Positions 6,709 through 12,503 of a stretch of 12,503 nucleotides of DNA are shown here, piece by piece; position 1 is the stretch's first letter, and every line of letters starts with the position of its first letter. This DNA comes from Syntrophaceae bacterium UBA2192 (GTDB lineage Bacteria > Desulfobacterota > Syntrophia > Syntrophales > UBA2192). The notes under the pieces were generated by a model. That model saw nothing but the letters and a program-made list of their open reading frames with translations. It had not been told where the DNA came from and did not search any database. Location of the stretch: contig DCVI01000188.1 in NCBI GenBank assembly GCA_002327315.1, forward strand, positions 1-12,503, read 5' to 3'. A program made the position numbers and the translations under genes.

Positions 6709-7740
6709 TTACAGGCCTGCCCTGCGCGGCAACGGGACTCCATAATAGCCGCTGTACCAGGCTACAAAACGGCTGATGCCTTCCCCAATCGGGGTATTAG
6801 GTCTAAAGCCCACATCTTTCGTCAAGTCATCCACATCGGCAAAGGTCGTCGGAACGTCCCCGGACTGCAGGGGAAGAAAACGCATACGGGCTTTCTTGCC
6901 GAGCTGATTTTCCAGGGCTGCGATGAATTCCATAAGTTCAACAGGCCGGCTGTTGCCGATGTTGTAGATCCGGTAGGGGGCAAAACTGGTCGCCGGGTCA
7001 GGCTTTTTGCCGTTCCAGGCAGGATTGCCGGCGGGCATTTTTTTCATCATCCGGAAGACGCCCTCGATGATGTCATCGATATATGTGAAGTCCCGCTTCA
7101 TGCGGCCTTCGTTGAAGACATCAATGGGCTGGCCCGCAAGGATAGCCTTGGTGAAGAGGAAGAGAGCCATGTCCGGCCTGCCCCACGGCCCATAAACAGT
7201 GAAGAACCTCAGACCCGTGCATGGCAGCGCATAAAGTGCGGCATACGTGTGGGCCATCAACTCGTTCGCCTTCTTCGTCGCGGCATAGAGGCTCATGGGA
7301 TGGTCGACATTGTGATGGACGGAGAAGGGCATCCGGGTGTTGGCGCCGTAAACGGAACTGGATGAGGCGAATACCAGATGCTGCACGCAGTGCCGTCTGC
7401 AGCCCTCCAGAATATTCAAGAAGCCGACCAGGTTGCTGTCCATGTAAGCATGCGGGTTTTGTACCGAGTATCGTACGCCCACCTGGGCCGCAAGATGAAC
7501 AACAATCTCCGGCTTTATTTCTTTGAACATTTTCTCCATCCCCATTCGGTCTGCCAAATCCAACAGAAAGAAAGTGAATTTCCGATGCGGTTCGAGAAGG
7601 GCGAGCCTGTCTTTTTTGAGCTTCACGTCATAATAGGGATTCAGGTTGTCCATGCCTGCGACATCGTGGCCTTCCTCCAAAAGTCGCTTGGCCAGGTGAA
7701 ACCCGATGAAACCGGCATTGCCTGTTACCAATATATTCAT
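6709..7740 (-). CDS. UDP-glucuronate 4-epimerase family NAD-dependent epimerase
   Basis: 343 aa extended short-chain dehydrogenase. The NAD-binding loop TGNAGFIG is at residues 6-13, the ASSSSVYG catalytic serine region near 125-132, and the YAATK catalytic pair is Y152/K156. MDNLNPYYDVKLKKDRL (30-46), RYSVQNPHAY near 90-99 and FTVYGPWGRPDMA are typical of the UDP-glucuronate to UDP-galacturonate epimerases rather than of GalE. ATG 7740 has GGAAG three bases upstream (minus strand); the frame continues further 5' without conserved sequence. It leads the minus-strand operon. Galacturonate is a common component of LPS, capsule and some glycosphingolipids, so it may feed the neighbouring lipid enzymes or a separate polysaccharide pathway. 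No glycosyltransferase is present in the window. Confidence 0.85.
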   Translation of the reverse strand: MNILVTGNAGFIGFHLAKRLLEEGHDVAGMDNLNPYYDVKLKKDRLALLEPHRKFTFFLLDLADRMGMEKMFKEIKPEIVVHLAAQVGVRYSVQNPHAYMDSNLVGFLNILEGCRRHCVQHLVFASSSSVYGANTRMPFSVHHNVDHPMSLYAATKKANELMAHTYAALYALPCTGLRFFTVYGPWGRPDMALFLFTKAILAGQPIDVFNEGRMKRDFTYIDDIIEGVFRMMKKMPAGNPAWNGKKPDPATSFAPYRIYNIGNSRPVELMEFIAALENQLGKKARMRFLPLQSGDVPTTFADVDDLTKDVGFRPNTPIGEGISRFVAWYSGYYGVPLPRRAGL

Positions 7741-7983
7741 AATCTTCCGTACAGGTGTCCGTCGCGTGAAATTTCTTTTATTGAGCCGATGCGAATGATG
7801 CACCCGGCAAGGACCGACCGCAAACCCGAATCGGAAAAACCTCGAGATCGACATGCTGTCCTGCGCTGACTTTGCTATCTATCATGCCACCCTCGCTAAT
7901 CATAATTCTTTCCAAATAATGAATCCAGGCAAAAGAGAGAACTGCCGATTTTGTTATCGAATACCGGCCGCCCTGTCAAGAAG

Positions 7984-8022
7984 ATAACAGTTGTTATTTT
8001 GGCATCTTACAGCTGTTGTAAG
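7984..8022. promoter_or_regulatory. Pair of adjacent dyads, candidate activator or operator sites
   Basis: ATAACA-GT-TGTTAT at 7984-7997 and CTTACA-GCTGT-TGTAAG at 8006-8022 are both perfect 6-bp inverted repeats. Their centres are about 23.5 bp apart. They share a related core (ACAG then TGTT). The right one ends 7 bp before the -35 box of the candidate asparagine synthetase promoter, a position suited to an activator dimer pair. I cannot name the regulator. Confidence 0.45.
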
Positions 8023-8029
8023 TTTCATT

Positions 8030-8057
8030 TTGAGAATACTGGGCTCGGAAGTATTAT
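8030..8057 (+). promoter_or_regulatory. Sigma70-like promoter upstream of the asparagine synthetase gene
   Basis: TTGAGA at 8030-8035 and TATTAT at 8052-8057 each match consensus at five of six bases, with a 16-bp spacer. Transcription would begin near 8064, giving a leader of about 140 nt before ATG 8206. The rest of the divergent intergenic stretch 7741-8205 holds no supported gene, and I found no equally good minus-strand promoter for the epimerase operon. Confidence 0.45.
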
Positions 8058-8205
8058 CATGTGACCGTCAAAAAAGGGTGCCATTTTGGCGCTTCATGAG
8101 GTAAGTAATTGTTGAGTTACCCCTTGGTTCTAATCGTTCGCGGCTTCACCTTCCCGAATGAACAGCCCCTCACTCAAGGGGTTGCTGAAAGAGGATATTT
8201 TCGTC

Positions 8206-10152
8206 ATGTGCGGAATTGCGGGCATCCTCGGATTTTACGGGGATAAATCCTATCACCTCAAGGCTATGACCAATGCTCTTGTTCATCGAGGGCCCGACGA
8301 CTCTGGTGTGTGGGTCGATGAGGCATCGGGTGTAGGGCTTGGACACAGGCGCCTTGCGATCCTGGATCTCACGCCCGCGGGTCACCAACCGATGGCCTCT
8401 CAGAGTGGGCGGTACGAAATAACGTTTAATGGTGAAATATACAATTTTCTGGAACTTCGTGCCGAGTTGGAAAACAGGGGACACCGCTTCAGAGGCCGCT
8501 CGGACACGGAAGTGATGTTGGCAGCTTTCGATGAATGGGGCCTGGCAAAGGCGCTATCCCGTTTTGTCGGGATGTTTGCGTTTGCGCTCTGGGATGGCCA
8601 TGACCGGTCAATGCATCTTGTCCGGGACAGGCTCGGCAAGAAACCGTTGTACTATTGCTGGGCAGATGACGTATTTCTTGTTGGCTCCGAATTAAAAGCT
8701 CTCCGGGCACACCCGGTATTCAAATTCGAGCCGGATAGGAATGCCGTTGCTTTATACATGCGGTATGGCTATGTGCCTGCGCCCTATACAATCTACAAGG
8801 ATGTCTTTAAACTGCTTCCTGGCACAATCCTTCGGGTGGTCCCATCCATCCCCGGGAACGTTGAGGGGCCTTGTCAATATTGGTCAATTCACGAAGATGC
8901 TGCGCATGGCGAGCCTTCTTGTCTGAAAAGCGACGTGGGTGATGCCATTGCGCAATTGGACCATCTGCTTCATGATGCCGTCAAAGTTCGCATGATATCT
9001 GATGTTCCCCTTGGCGCCTTCTTATCGGGCGGGATCGACTCTTCTCTAGTCGTGGCCCTCATGCAATCGCAGTCCGGCAGCCCGGTGAGAACCTTCACGA
9101 TCGGATTCGAAGAATCCGATTTCAACGAAGCGGAACATGCGAAGGCCGTTGCAAAACATCTGGGTACAAATCACACGGAATTCTACGTTACGGCAGAGGA
9201 ATCCAAGTCAGTCATTCCCCTTTTACCGGAGCTGTACGATGAACCGTTTTCCGATTCATCTCAAATTCCTACGTATCTCGTGTCGAAGTTGGCGCGACAG
9301 CATGTGACCGTGGCTTTGTCGGGTGACGGCGGCGACGAATCGTTCTTTGGTTACAAGCGATACCGGACGGCTCGATATCTTTGGGGTCCGATTCATTGGT
9401 TGCCGGAAGCGATGCGCTCTTCCATTGCCGGGGTCCTGTCGATGGTTTCGCCGACCGTGTTGAAGGATCTTTTGCCATGGATCACACCGGAGCTCAATAA
9501 ACATGGAAGATCCGGGACTGTCGGGGACAAGTTGCAAAAGGCGGCATCTTTACTCAAAGCGAAAAACCCTGAATATTTATATCAAGCCCTTGTCTCGCAC
9601 TGGGAGATGCCGGAAAATGTGGTTCTCTCAGCCAAAGAACCGGTGATACCTCATCGTGCATCCATTCGTGCAAACGATCGAAACAGCTTCTGCTCGTATA
9701 TGATGTATCAAGACACGGTCAGGTATCTTCCGGATGATATTTTAGTAAAAGTGGATAGAGCCAACATGGGAGTAAGTCTTGAGTGCAGGAATCCTTTGCT
9801 TGATCACCGTGTTGTTGAGTATGCATGGACGCTGCCGCTTCACATGAAATACAACAATGGTCAAGGCAAGTGGATTCTGCGGCAATTGCTTGAAAAGTAT
9901 CTGCCAAAAGAATACATTAACCGCCCGAAAAGCGGATTCACCGTTCCCATTGCATCGTGGTTACGCGGTCCGCTTCGCGAATGGACAGAAGATCTCCTGA
10001 ATAAAGAACGACTGAACCGAGATGGCTTTTTTAATTCGGCGTTAATTCGCAGGAGATGGGAAGAACATCTGTCCGGTACAAGAAACTGGCATCGTCAATT
10101 ATGGGCTGCGCTCATGTTTCAATGTTGGCTCGATCGTTGGCGGTACCTGTGA
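8206..10152 (+). CDS. asnB: Asparagine synthetase (glutamine-hydrolysing)
   Basis: 648 aa. Start ATG 8206 is fixed by MCGIAG: Cys2 becomes the N-terminal nucleophile of the class II glutaminase after Met removal. GAGG lies about 11 bp upstream, and the in-frame ATG at 8158 would bury the cysteine. The glutaminase domain shows RGPDDSG, GHRRLAILDL, FNGEIYN and RSDTEV. The synthetase domain has the ATP pyrophosphatase loop LSGGIDSS (about 273-280), LSGDGGDE near 370 and a conserved end around RPKSGFTVPI. It makes asparagine from aspartate, ATP and glutamine nitrogen in the cytosol. AsnB-like proteins in exopolysaccharide or lipid loci can instead amidate another carboxyl group, such as a uronic acid; the neighbouring UDP-galacturonate enzyme makes this worth noting. 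By eye its base composition is more AT-rich than the lipid operons. Confidence 0.9.
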   Translation: MCGIAGILGFYGDKSYHLKAMTNALVHRGPDDSGVWVDEASGVGLGHRRLAILDLTPAGHQPMASQSGRYEITFNGEIYNFLELRAELENRGHRFRGRSDTEVMLAAFDEWGLAKALSRFVGMFAFALWDGHDRSMHLVRDRLGKKPLYYCWADDVFLVGSELKALRAHPVFKFEPDRNAVALYMRYGYVPAPYTIYKDVFKLLPGTILRVVPSIPGNVEGPCQYWSIHEDAAHGEPSCLKSDVGDAIAQLDHLLHDAVKVRMISDVPLGAFLSGGIDSSLVVALMQSQSGSPVRTFTIGFEESDFNEAEHAKAVAKHLGTNHTEFYVTAEESKSVIPLLPELYDEPFSDSSQIPTYLVSKLARQHVTVALSGDGGDESFFGYKRYRTARYLWGPIHWLPEAMRSSIAGVLSMVSPTVLKDLLPWITPELNKHGRSGTVGDKLQKAASLLKAKNPEYLYQALVSHWEMPENVVLSAKEPVIPHRASIRANDRNSFCSYMMYQDTVRYLPDDILVKVDRANMGVSLECRNPLLDHRVVEYAWTLPLHMKYNNGQGKWILRQLLEKYLPKEYINRPKSGFTVPIASWLRGPLREWTEDLLNKERLNRDGFFNSALIRRRWEEHLSGTRNWHRQLWAALMFQCWLDRWRYL

Positions 10153-10304
10153 TGTGATTTATGACTCAAGTCTTTCACGACGCCTTTCGTATCACCCGCG
10201 TATCGATATGGCATTATGGATAAAGGCACTAGACTGGCGGAGCGGGTTTTGTCTCAGCAGCATTAGCAGCCCGGACGATGCCATTGGAAACGTAATAGGT
10301 CTGA

Positions 10305-10318
10305 GGATTTTAAAATCC
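10305..10318. promoter_or_regulatory. Perfect 14-bp palindrome upstream of the protease gene
   Basis: GGATTTTAAAATCC lies 26 bp ahead of the protease start codon. It is a perfect even-length palindrome, so an operator is possible. It has no trailing T run that would suggest a terminator. The rest of 10153-10343 has no supported gene. Confidence 0.3.
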
Positions 10319-10343
10319 GCGGAGTTTCTCAAGGGACATTGCC

Positions 10344-11426
10344 ATGAAAGGAGACGGGATGGGCACGGTCCTTCTGTCGGTCATGATTTCTTTCCTCCTG
10401 GTTTTCACGACCGCATCGACGATATTGGCCGGTGAACTGGAGGACATTAAGGCCGCGATAGTAGCAAAAGGGGCCAGATGGAAGGCAGGAGAGACGTCGA
10501 TATCCAAACTTTCCGATGCCGATAAGAAGCTCCGGCTCGGACTGGTGAAGCAGACGCCGACGGGGCAGGAGAAAATCCTTTCCTTAGGGCCGCAAACAGG
10601 ACTTCCTGCAAATCTCGACTGGAGAAGCAACAGCGCAGATTGTGTGCCAGGTGTCCGCAACCAGGGCAACTGCGGCAGCTGCTGGGACTTTGCTGCAACG
10701 GCAGCCCTGGAGTCATACAGCCTGATCACTCAGAGGAAGCCCGGCTCGGAAGATGACCGCCGTTGGTCCTACGTCTGCACGACCGGAAAATCCGTTACCG
10801 CAGAAGCCATCAAGAATGCCCTTTATACCTATGGGCCTCTTGTTACGACAATGGCTGTTTATTACGACTTCTTCTTCTATACGGAAGGAGTTTACAAATA
10901 TAGCTATGGTCAGTACCAGGGGAATCACGCTGTCCTGATTGTGGGATATGACGACCTGGGAGGCTATTTTATCGTCAGGAACAGCTGGGGGACGAATTGG
11001 GGAGAAGCTGGTTTTTTCAGGATAGCTTATTCTGAGATAGGTCTTCCTGTCTATTTCGGCGAATGGACGATCGCGTACCGTACCTCGGAGGCCGCCACCT
11101 GTTCCTATGCTGTCGCGTCGAGTGTTACGGTTCCCAGGGCGGCCAGTAGCGGGAGTTTCACTGTGACGACAGAAAATAATTGCACGTGGACTGCGAATAC
11201 GAATTCTTCATGGATTAAAGTTACAGTACCTGCTACGTCACCCGGTCCGGGCACTGTTTACTATACCATCGAGAAGAATGACACCAGAATCAGCAGAACG
11301 GGCACCATCACGATCAATGAAGGCGGCGTCACAAAGGCAACCTTCACAATCACCCAGAATAAAAAAGCTAAACTGAAAGGCAAGAAACCAAAGAAAATGC
11401 CCCAAGTCCCTGAACCCCCGGAATAA
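10344..11426 (+). CDS. Papain-family (C1A) cysteine protease with a BACON-like domain; central segment missing
   Basis: 360 aa, secreted: signal peptide at about residues 1-29, then a short propeptide. The catalytic set is present: Q107 and C113 in NQGNCGSCWDF, H195 in GNHAVLIVGY, and N213 in RNSWGTNWGEAGF. Residues about 252-340 form a BACON-like beta domain (SSVTVPRAASSGSFTVTT, NCTWTANTNSSWI, RTGTITI, FTITQN). The tail is Lys/Pro-rich. Between LITQRKPGS (127-135) and WSYVCTT (141-147) the family normally has roughly 60 more residues, including the SEQ..V.C and CxGG segments and the YPY region. Here they are absent without a frameshift, leaving C110 without its usual disulphide partner. ATG 10344 has AGGGA upstream and a lysine in the signal peptide; ATG 10359 with AGGAG 5 bp upstream is an equal alternative. 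Activity is uncertain. Confidence 0.8.
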   Translation: MKGDGMGTVLLSVMISFLLVFTTASTILAGELEDIKAAIVAKGARWKAGETSISKLSDADKKLRLGLVKQTPTGQEKILSLGPQTGLPANLDWRSNSADCVPGVRNQGNCGSCWDFAATAALESYSLITQRKPGSEDDRRWSYVCTTGKSVTAEAIKNALYTYGPLVTTMAVYYDFFFYTEGVYKYSYGQYQGNHAVLIVGYDDLGGYFIVRNSWGTNWGEAGFFRIAYSEIGLPVYFGEWTIAYRTSEAATCSYAVASSVTVPRAASSGSFTVTTENNCTWTANTNSSWIKVTVPATSPGPGTVYYTIEKNDTRISRTGTITINEGGVTKATFTITQNKKAKLKGKKPKKMPQVPEPPE

Positions 11427-11462
11427 TGCCCCACTAGAAGACCACAAGACGGTCCAGGACCT

Positions 11463-11546
11463 CTCTTCGGGGAGCTGGCGCAGGAATGGTTCGAGATCAT
11501 AAAAAAAGAGGTCAAGAAGTCGACCCTTGAGGATTATCGATACAGT
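11463..11546 (+). pseudogene. Orphaned 5' part of the integrase core-binding domain
   Basis: These 28 codons are in frame with the integrase, with no stop between. They encode the expected first helices of the SAM-like DNA-binding domain (LFGELAQEWFEII then STLEDYRYS). They lack a canonical start codon back to the protease stop codon, which lies in the same frame. This marks a deletion or recombination junction at about 11427-11462. Confidence 0.6.
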
Positions 11547-12365
11547 ATGCACCGGCACGTCCTTCCCCGCTTCGGGAATACGCCCATCGGGGAGATCAGC
11601 TACATGGACATCCGGAAGTTCGTCGGCGATCTCAAGTGCTCTCACAAACGCAAGAACAATGTCCTTGTTCCCATGCGCTCGGTACTCAAAATGGCGTTTC
11701 TGGAGGAAATCATCGACCAGAACCCGATGGACAGGGTGAAAAATGTGAAGGTCACCAAGCCGGACATTTACCCTCTGTCCATGGAAGAGGTCAGGTTGGT
11801 TCTGGATAACGTCAGTCTCCGGTTCAAGAATTTCTTCATCGTCGCTTTTTTCACTGGGATGCGGTTCGGGGAAATGGCGGCGCTGAAGTGGAAGCACGTG
11901 GATTTCAGGCAAGGGAACATCAAGGTTCGGGAAACCCTGGTCACGGGAGAGACAGGGCCCCCGAAGACCAAGAAGTCGGTCAGGGATATCCGCATGCTCC
12001 CTCCTGTGGTCGAAGCGCTCCGAAACCAGATGAAGGTGATCATGAGAAAACCGGACGATTACGTTTTTCTTAACCAGTACGGAAAACCCGTGGAACCCAT
12101 GCCAACGAATTTCCATGTCTGGAAACCGGCGCTGAAGAAAGCGGGACTGGAACCGAGGTCGCTCTACCAGACCCGTCATACCTTTGCCACTCTGATGCTC
12201 GATGCAGGGGAGCACCCTGGTTGGGTCCAGAAAATGATGGGTTACGAGACCATGCAGATGATCTACGAGAAATACTATTCGTACATCAAGAACTACGAGA
12301 GGGACGAGGGGAGCGCCTTCATGAAGCATGTATACAGCCCCGTCGTCGAGAAAAAACGAAGCTGA
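11547..12365 (+). CDS. Tyrosine-type site-specific integrase, 5'-truncated
   Basis: 272 aa from the first ATG. The catalytic domain carries R106 (GMRFGE), the lysine hairpin KTKKS (130-134), R210 in YQTRHTF and the probable nucleophile Y243 in EKYYSYI. The first position of the HxxR motif is Tyr207, as in many phage-type integrases, and the histidine of the MGH motif is Tyr233 (MGYET). The core-binding domain begins well upstream, in the same frame: codons from about 11463 read LFGELAQEWFEIIKKEV and so on, but no ATG, GTG or TTG precedes them after the protease stop at 11424-11426. The normal start and any arm-binding domain are therefore missing. It probably no longer works as a full integrase, or it starts atypically. 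Its position beside a tRNA 3' end is typical of island integrases. Confidence 0.75.
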   Translation: MHRHVLPRFGNTPIGEISYMDIRKFVGDLKCSHKRKNNVLVPMRSVLKMAFLEEIIDQNPMDRVKNVKVTKPDIYPLSMEEVRLVLDNVSLRFKNFFIVAFFTGMRFGEMAALKWKHVDFRQGNIKVRETLVTGETGPPKTKKSVRDIRMLPPVVEALRNQMKVIMRKPDDYVFLNQYGKPVEPMPTNFHVWKPALKKAGLEPRSLYQTRHTFATLMLDAGEHPGWVQKMMGYETMQMIYEKYYSYIKNYERDEGSAFMKHVYSPVVEKKRS

Positions 12366-12388
12366 CACGGGTGAGGCACTTCGGGAAG

Positions 12389-12410
12389 GGGACCCAAAAG
12401 GGACCCAAAA
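12389..12410. repeat. Tandem 11-bp repeat, candidate integrase arm-type sites
   Basis: GGGACCCAAAA occurs twice head to tail (12389-12399 and 12400-12410), 24 bp after the integrase stop and about 64 bp before the tRNA 3' end. Short direct repeats between an integrase gene and its tRNA target are often arm-type binding sites; that role here is inferred. Confidence 0.5.
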
Positions 12411-12414
12411 AGAA

Positions 12415-12445
12415 AGGGAGCTAGGACCGCAGACCCTAACTCCCT
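12415..12445. terminator. Imperfect hairpin between integrase and tRNA
   Basis: AGGGAG-C-TAGG (12415-12425) pairs with CCTA-A-CTCCCT (12435-12445): ten base pairs, one mismatch and a 9-nt loop. No T run follows on the plus strand, so a classical terminator is not certain. A structural element of the attachment region is also possible. Confidence 0.35.
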
Positions 12446-12473
12446 GATTTCAGTGGTTTCCCACCTTGTCTTC

Positions 12474-12503
12474 TGGTGCCGAAGCCGGGACTTGAACCCG
12501 GAC
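12474..12503 (-). tRNA. tRNA 3' end, probably tRNA-Leu (partial, runs off the window)
   Basis: On the minus strand the window end reads a T arm (CCGGG-TTCAAGT-CCCGG, positions 12501-12485) with a perfect 5-bp stem, then the acceptor half CTTCGGC, discriminator A and an encoded CCA ending at 12474. The implied 5' acceptor GCCGAAG and the TTCAAGT loop fit tRNA-Leu best. The anticodon lies outside the window, so identity is provisional. Its 3' end faces the integrase gene. Confidence 0.8.

Noticed and set aside
8000..8014. Possible sigma54 promoter (TGGCAT ... GCT)
   Set aside because: The spacing between the GG and GC elements is one base short and the -12 box does not match. The sigma70-like pair just downstream fits better.
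10271..10345. tRNA-Leu-like string beginning GCCCGGACGATG and containing a TTTTAAAA core
   Set aside because: It resembles the start and anticodon region of tRNA-Leu(UAA), but a 7-nt anticodon loop cannot be formed with paired stems, the D loop lacks its conserved bases and no T arm follows.
10154..10435. Small plus-strand frame (93 codons) after the asparagine synthetase gene
   Set aside because: It overlaps the protease start in another frame, has no clear ribosome binding site and shows no domain pattern.
11238..12368. Long minus-strand open frame (376 codons) antisense to the integrase and the protease tail
   Set aside because: It spans the stop and junction between two recognisable plus-strand genes and encodes no known motif. 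It is a composition-driven shadow.
1..12503. CRISPR array
   Set aside because: No set of regularly spaced direct repeats was seen; the only tandem repeat is the two-copy 11-bp unit near the integrase.

Overview
The window reads as chromosomal DNA from a Gram-negative bacterium. Gene style suggests a Desulfobacterota/deltaproteobacterium-like organism: moderately GC-rich coding, a papain-type protease with a C-terminal BACON-like domain, and a short repeat of the TCATTGCGAG type. This placement is an inference from gene content, not a phylogenetic result. The left edge coincides with the outer end of a small inverted-repeat element and the right edge falls inside a tRNA gene. Both are typical multicopy sequences, so the window may be a whole assembly contig.

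Layout. Positions 1-255 hold a non-coding, MITE-like element with 21-bp terminal inverted repeats and nested palindromic repeats. Positions 493-4669 hold a four-gene plus-strand operon: a CDP-alcohol phosphatidyltransferase with an extra N-terminal domain, a DAGK-domain lipid kinase, a Tam41-like CTP:phosphatidate cytidylyltransferase, and a secreted protein of unknown function. Converging on it from the right is a compact three-gene minus-strand operon (7740-4689): a UDP-glucuronate 4-epimerase type enzyme, a GNAT-fold acyltransferase-like protein, and a MobA-like nucleotidyltransferase. A roughly 465-bp divergent intergenic region follows, with two adjacent dyads just upstream of a good sigma70-like promoter. 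This leads into a glutamine-hydrolysing asparagine synthetase (8206-10152). The right flank holds a papain-family protease missing a central segment, a 5'-truncated tyrosine integrase, short tandem repeats, a hairpin, and the 3' end of a probable tRNA-Leu on the minus strand.

How the genes may work together. The first three plus-strand genes form a logical chain: phosphorylate a lipid, activate it with CTP, then displace CMP with an alcohol headgroup. The opposing operon adds a GNAT protein resembling, from memory, the family that contains bacterial ceramide synthase, plus a nucleotidyltransferase and a source of UDP-galacturonate. The best hypothesis is a locus for an unusual anionic phospholipid or sphingolipid headgroup, comparable to the ceramide-phosphoglycerate genes of Caulobacter. 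Serine palmitoyltransferase and ceramide reductase are not in the window, so the substrate is open. The right end looks like the edge of a mobile island inserted at a tRNA-Leu gene.
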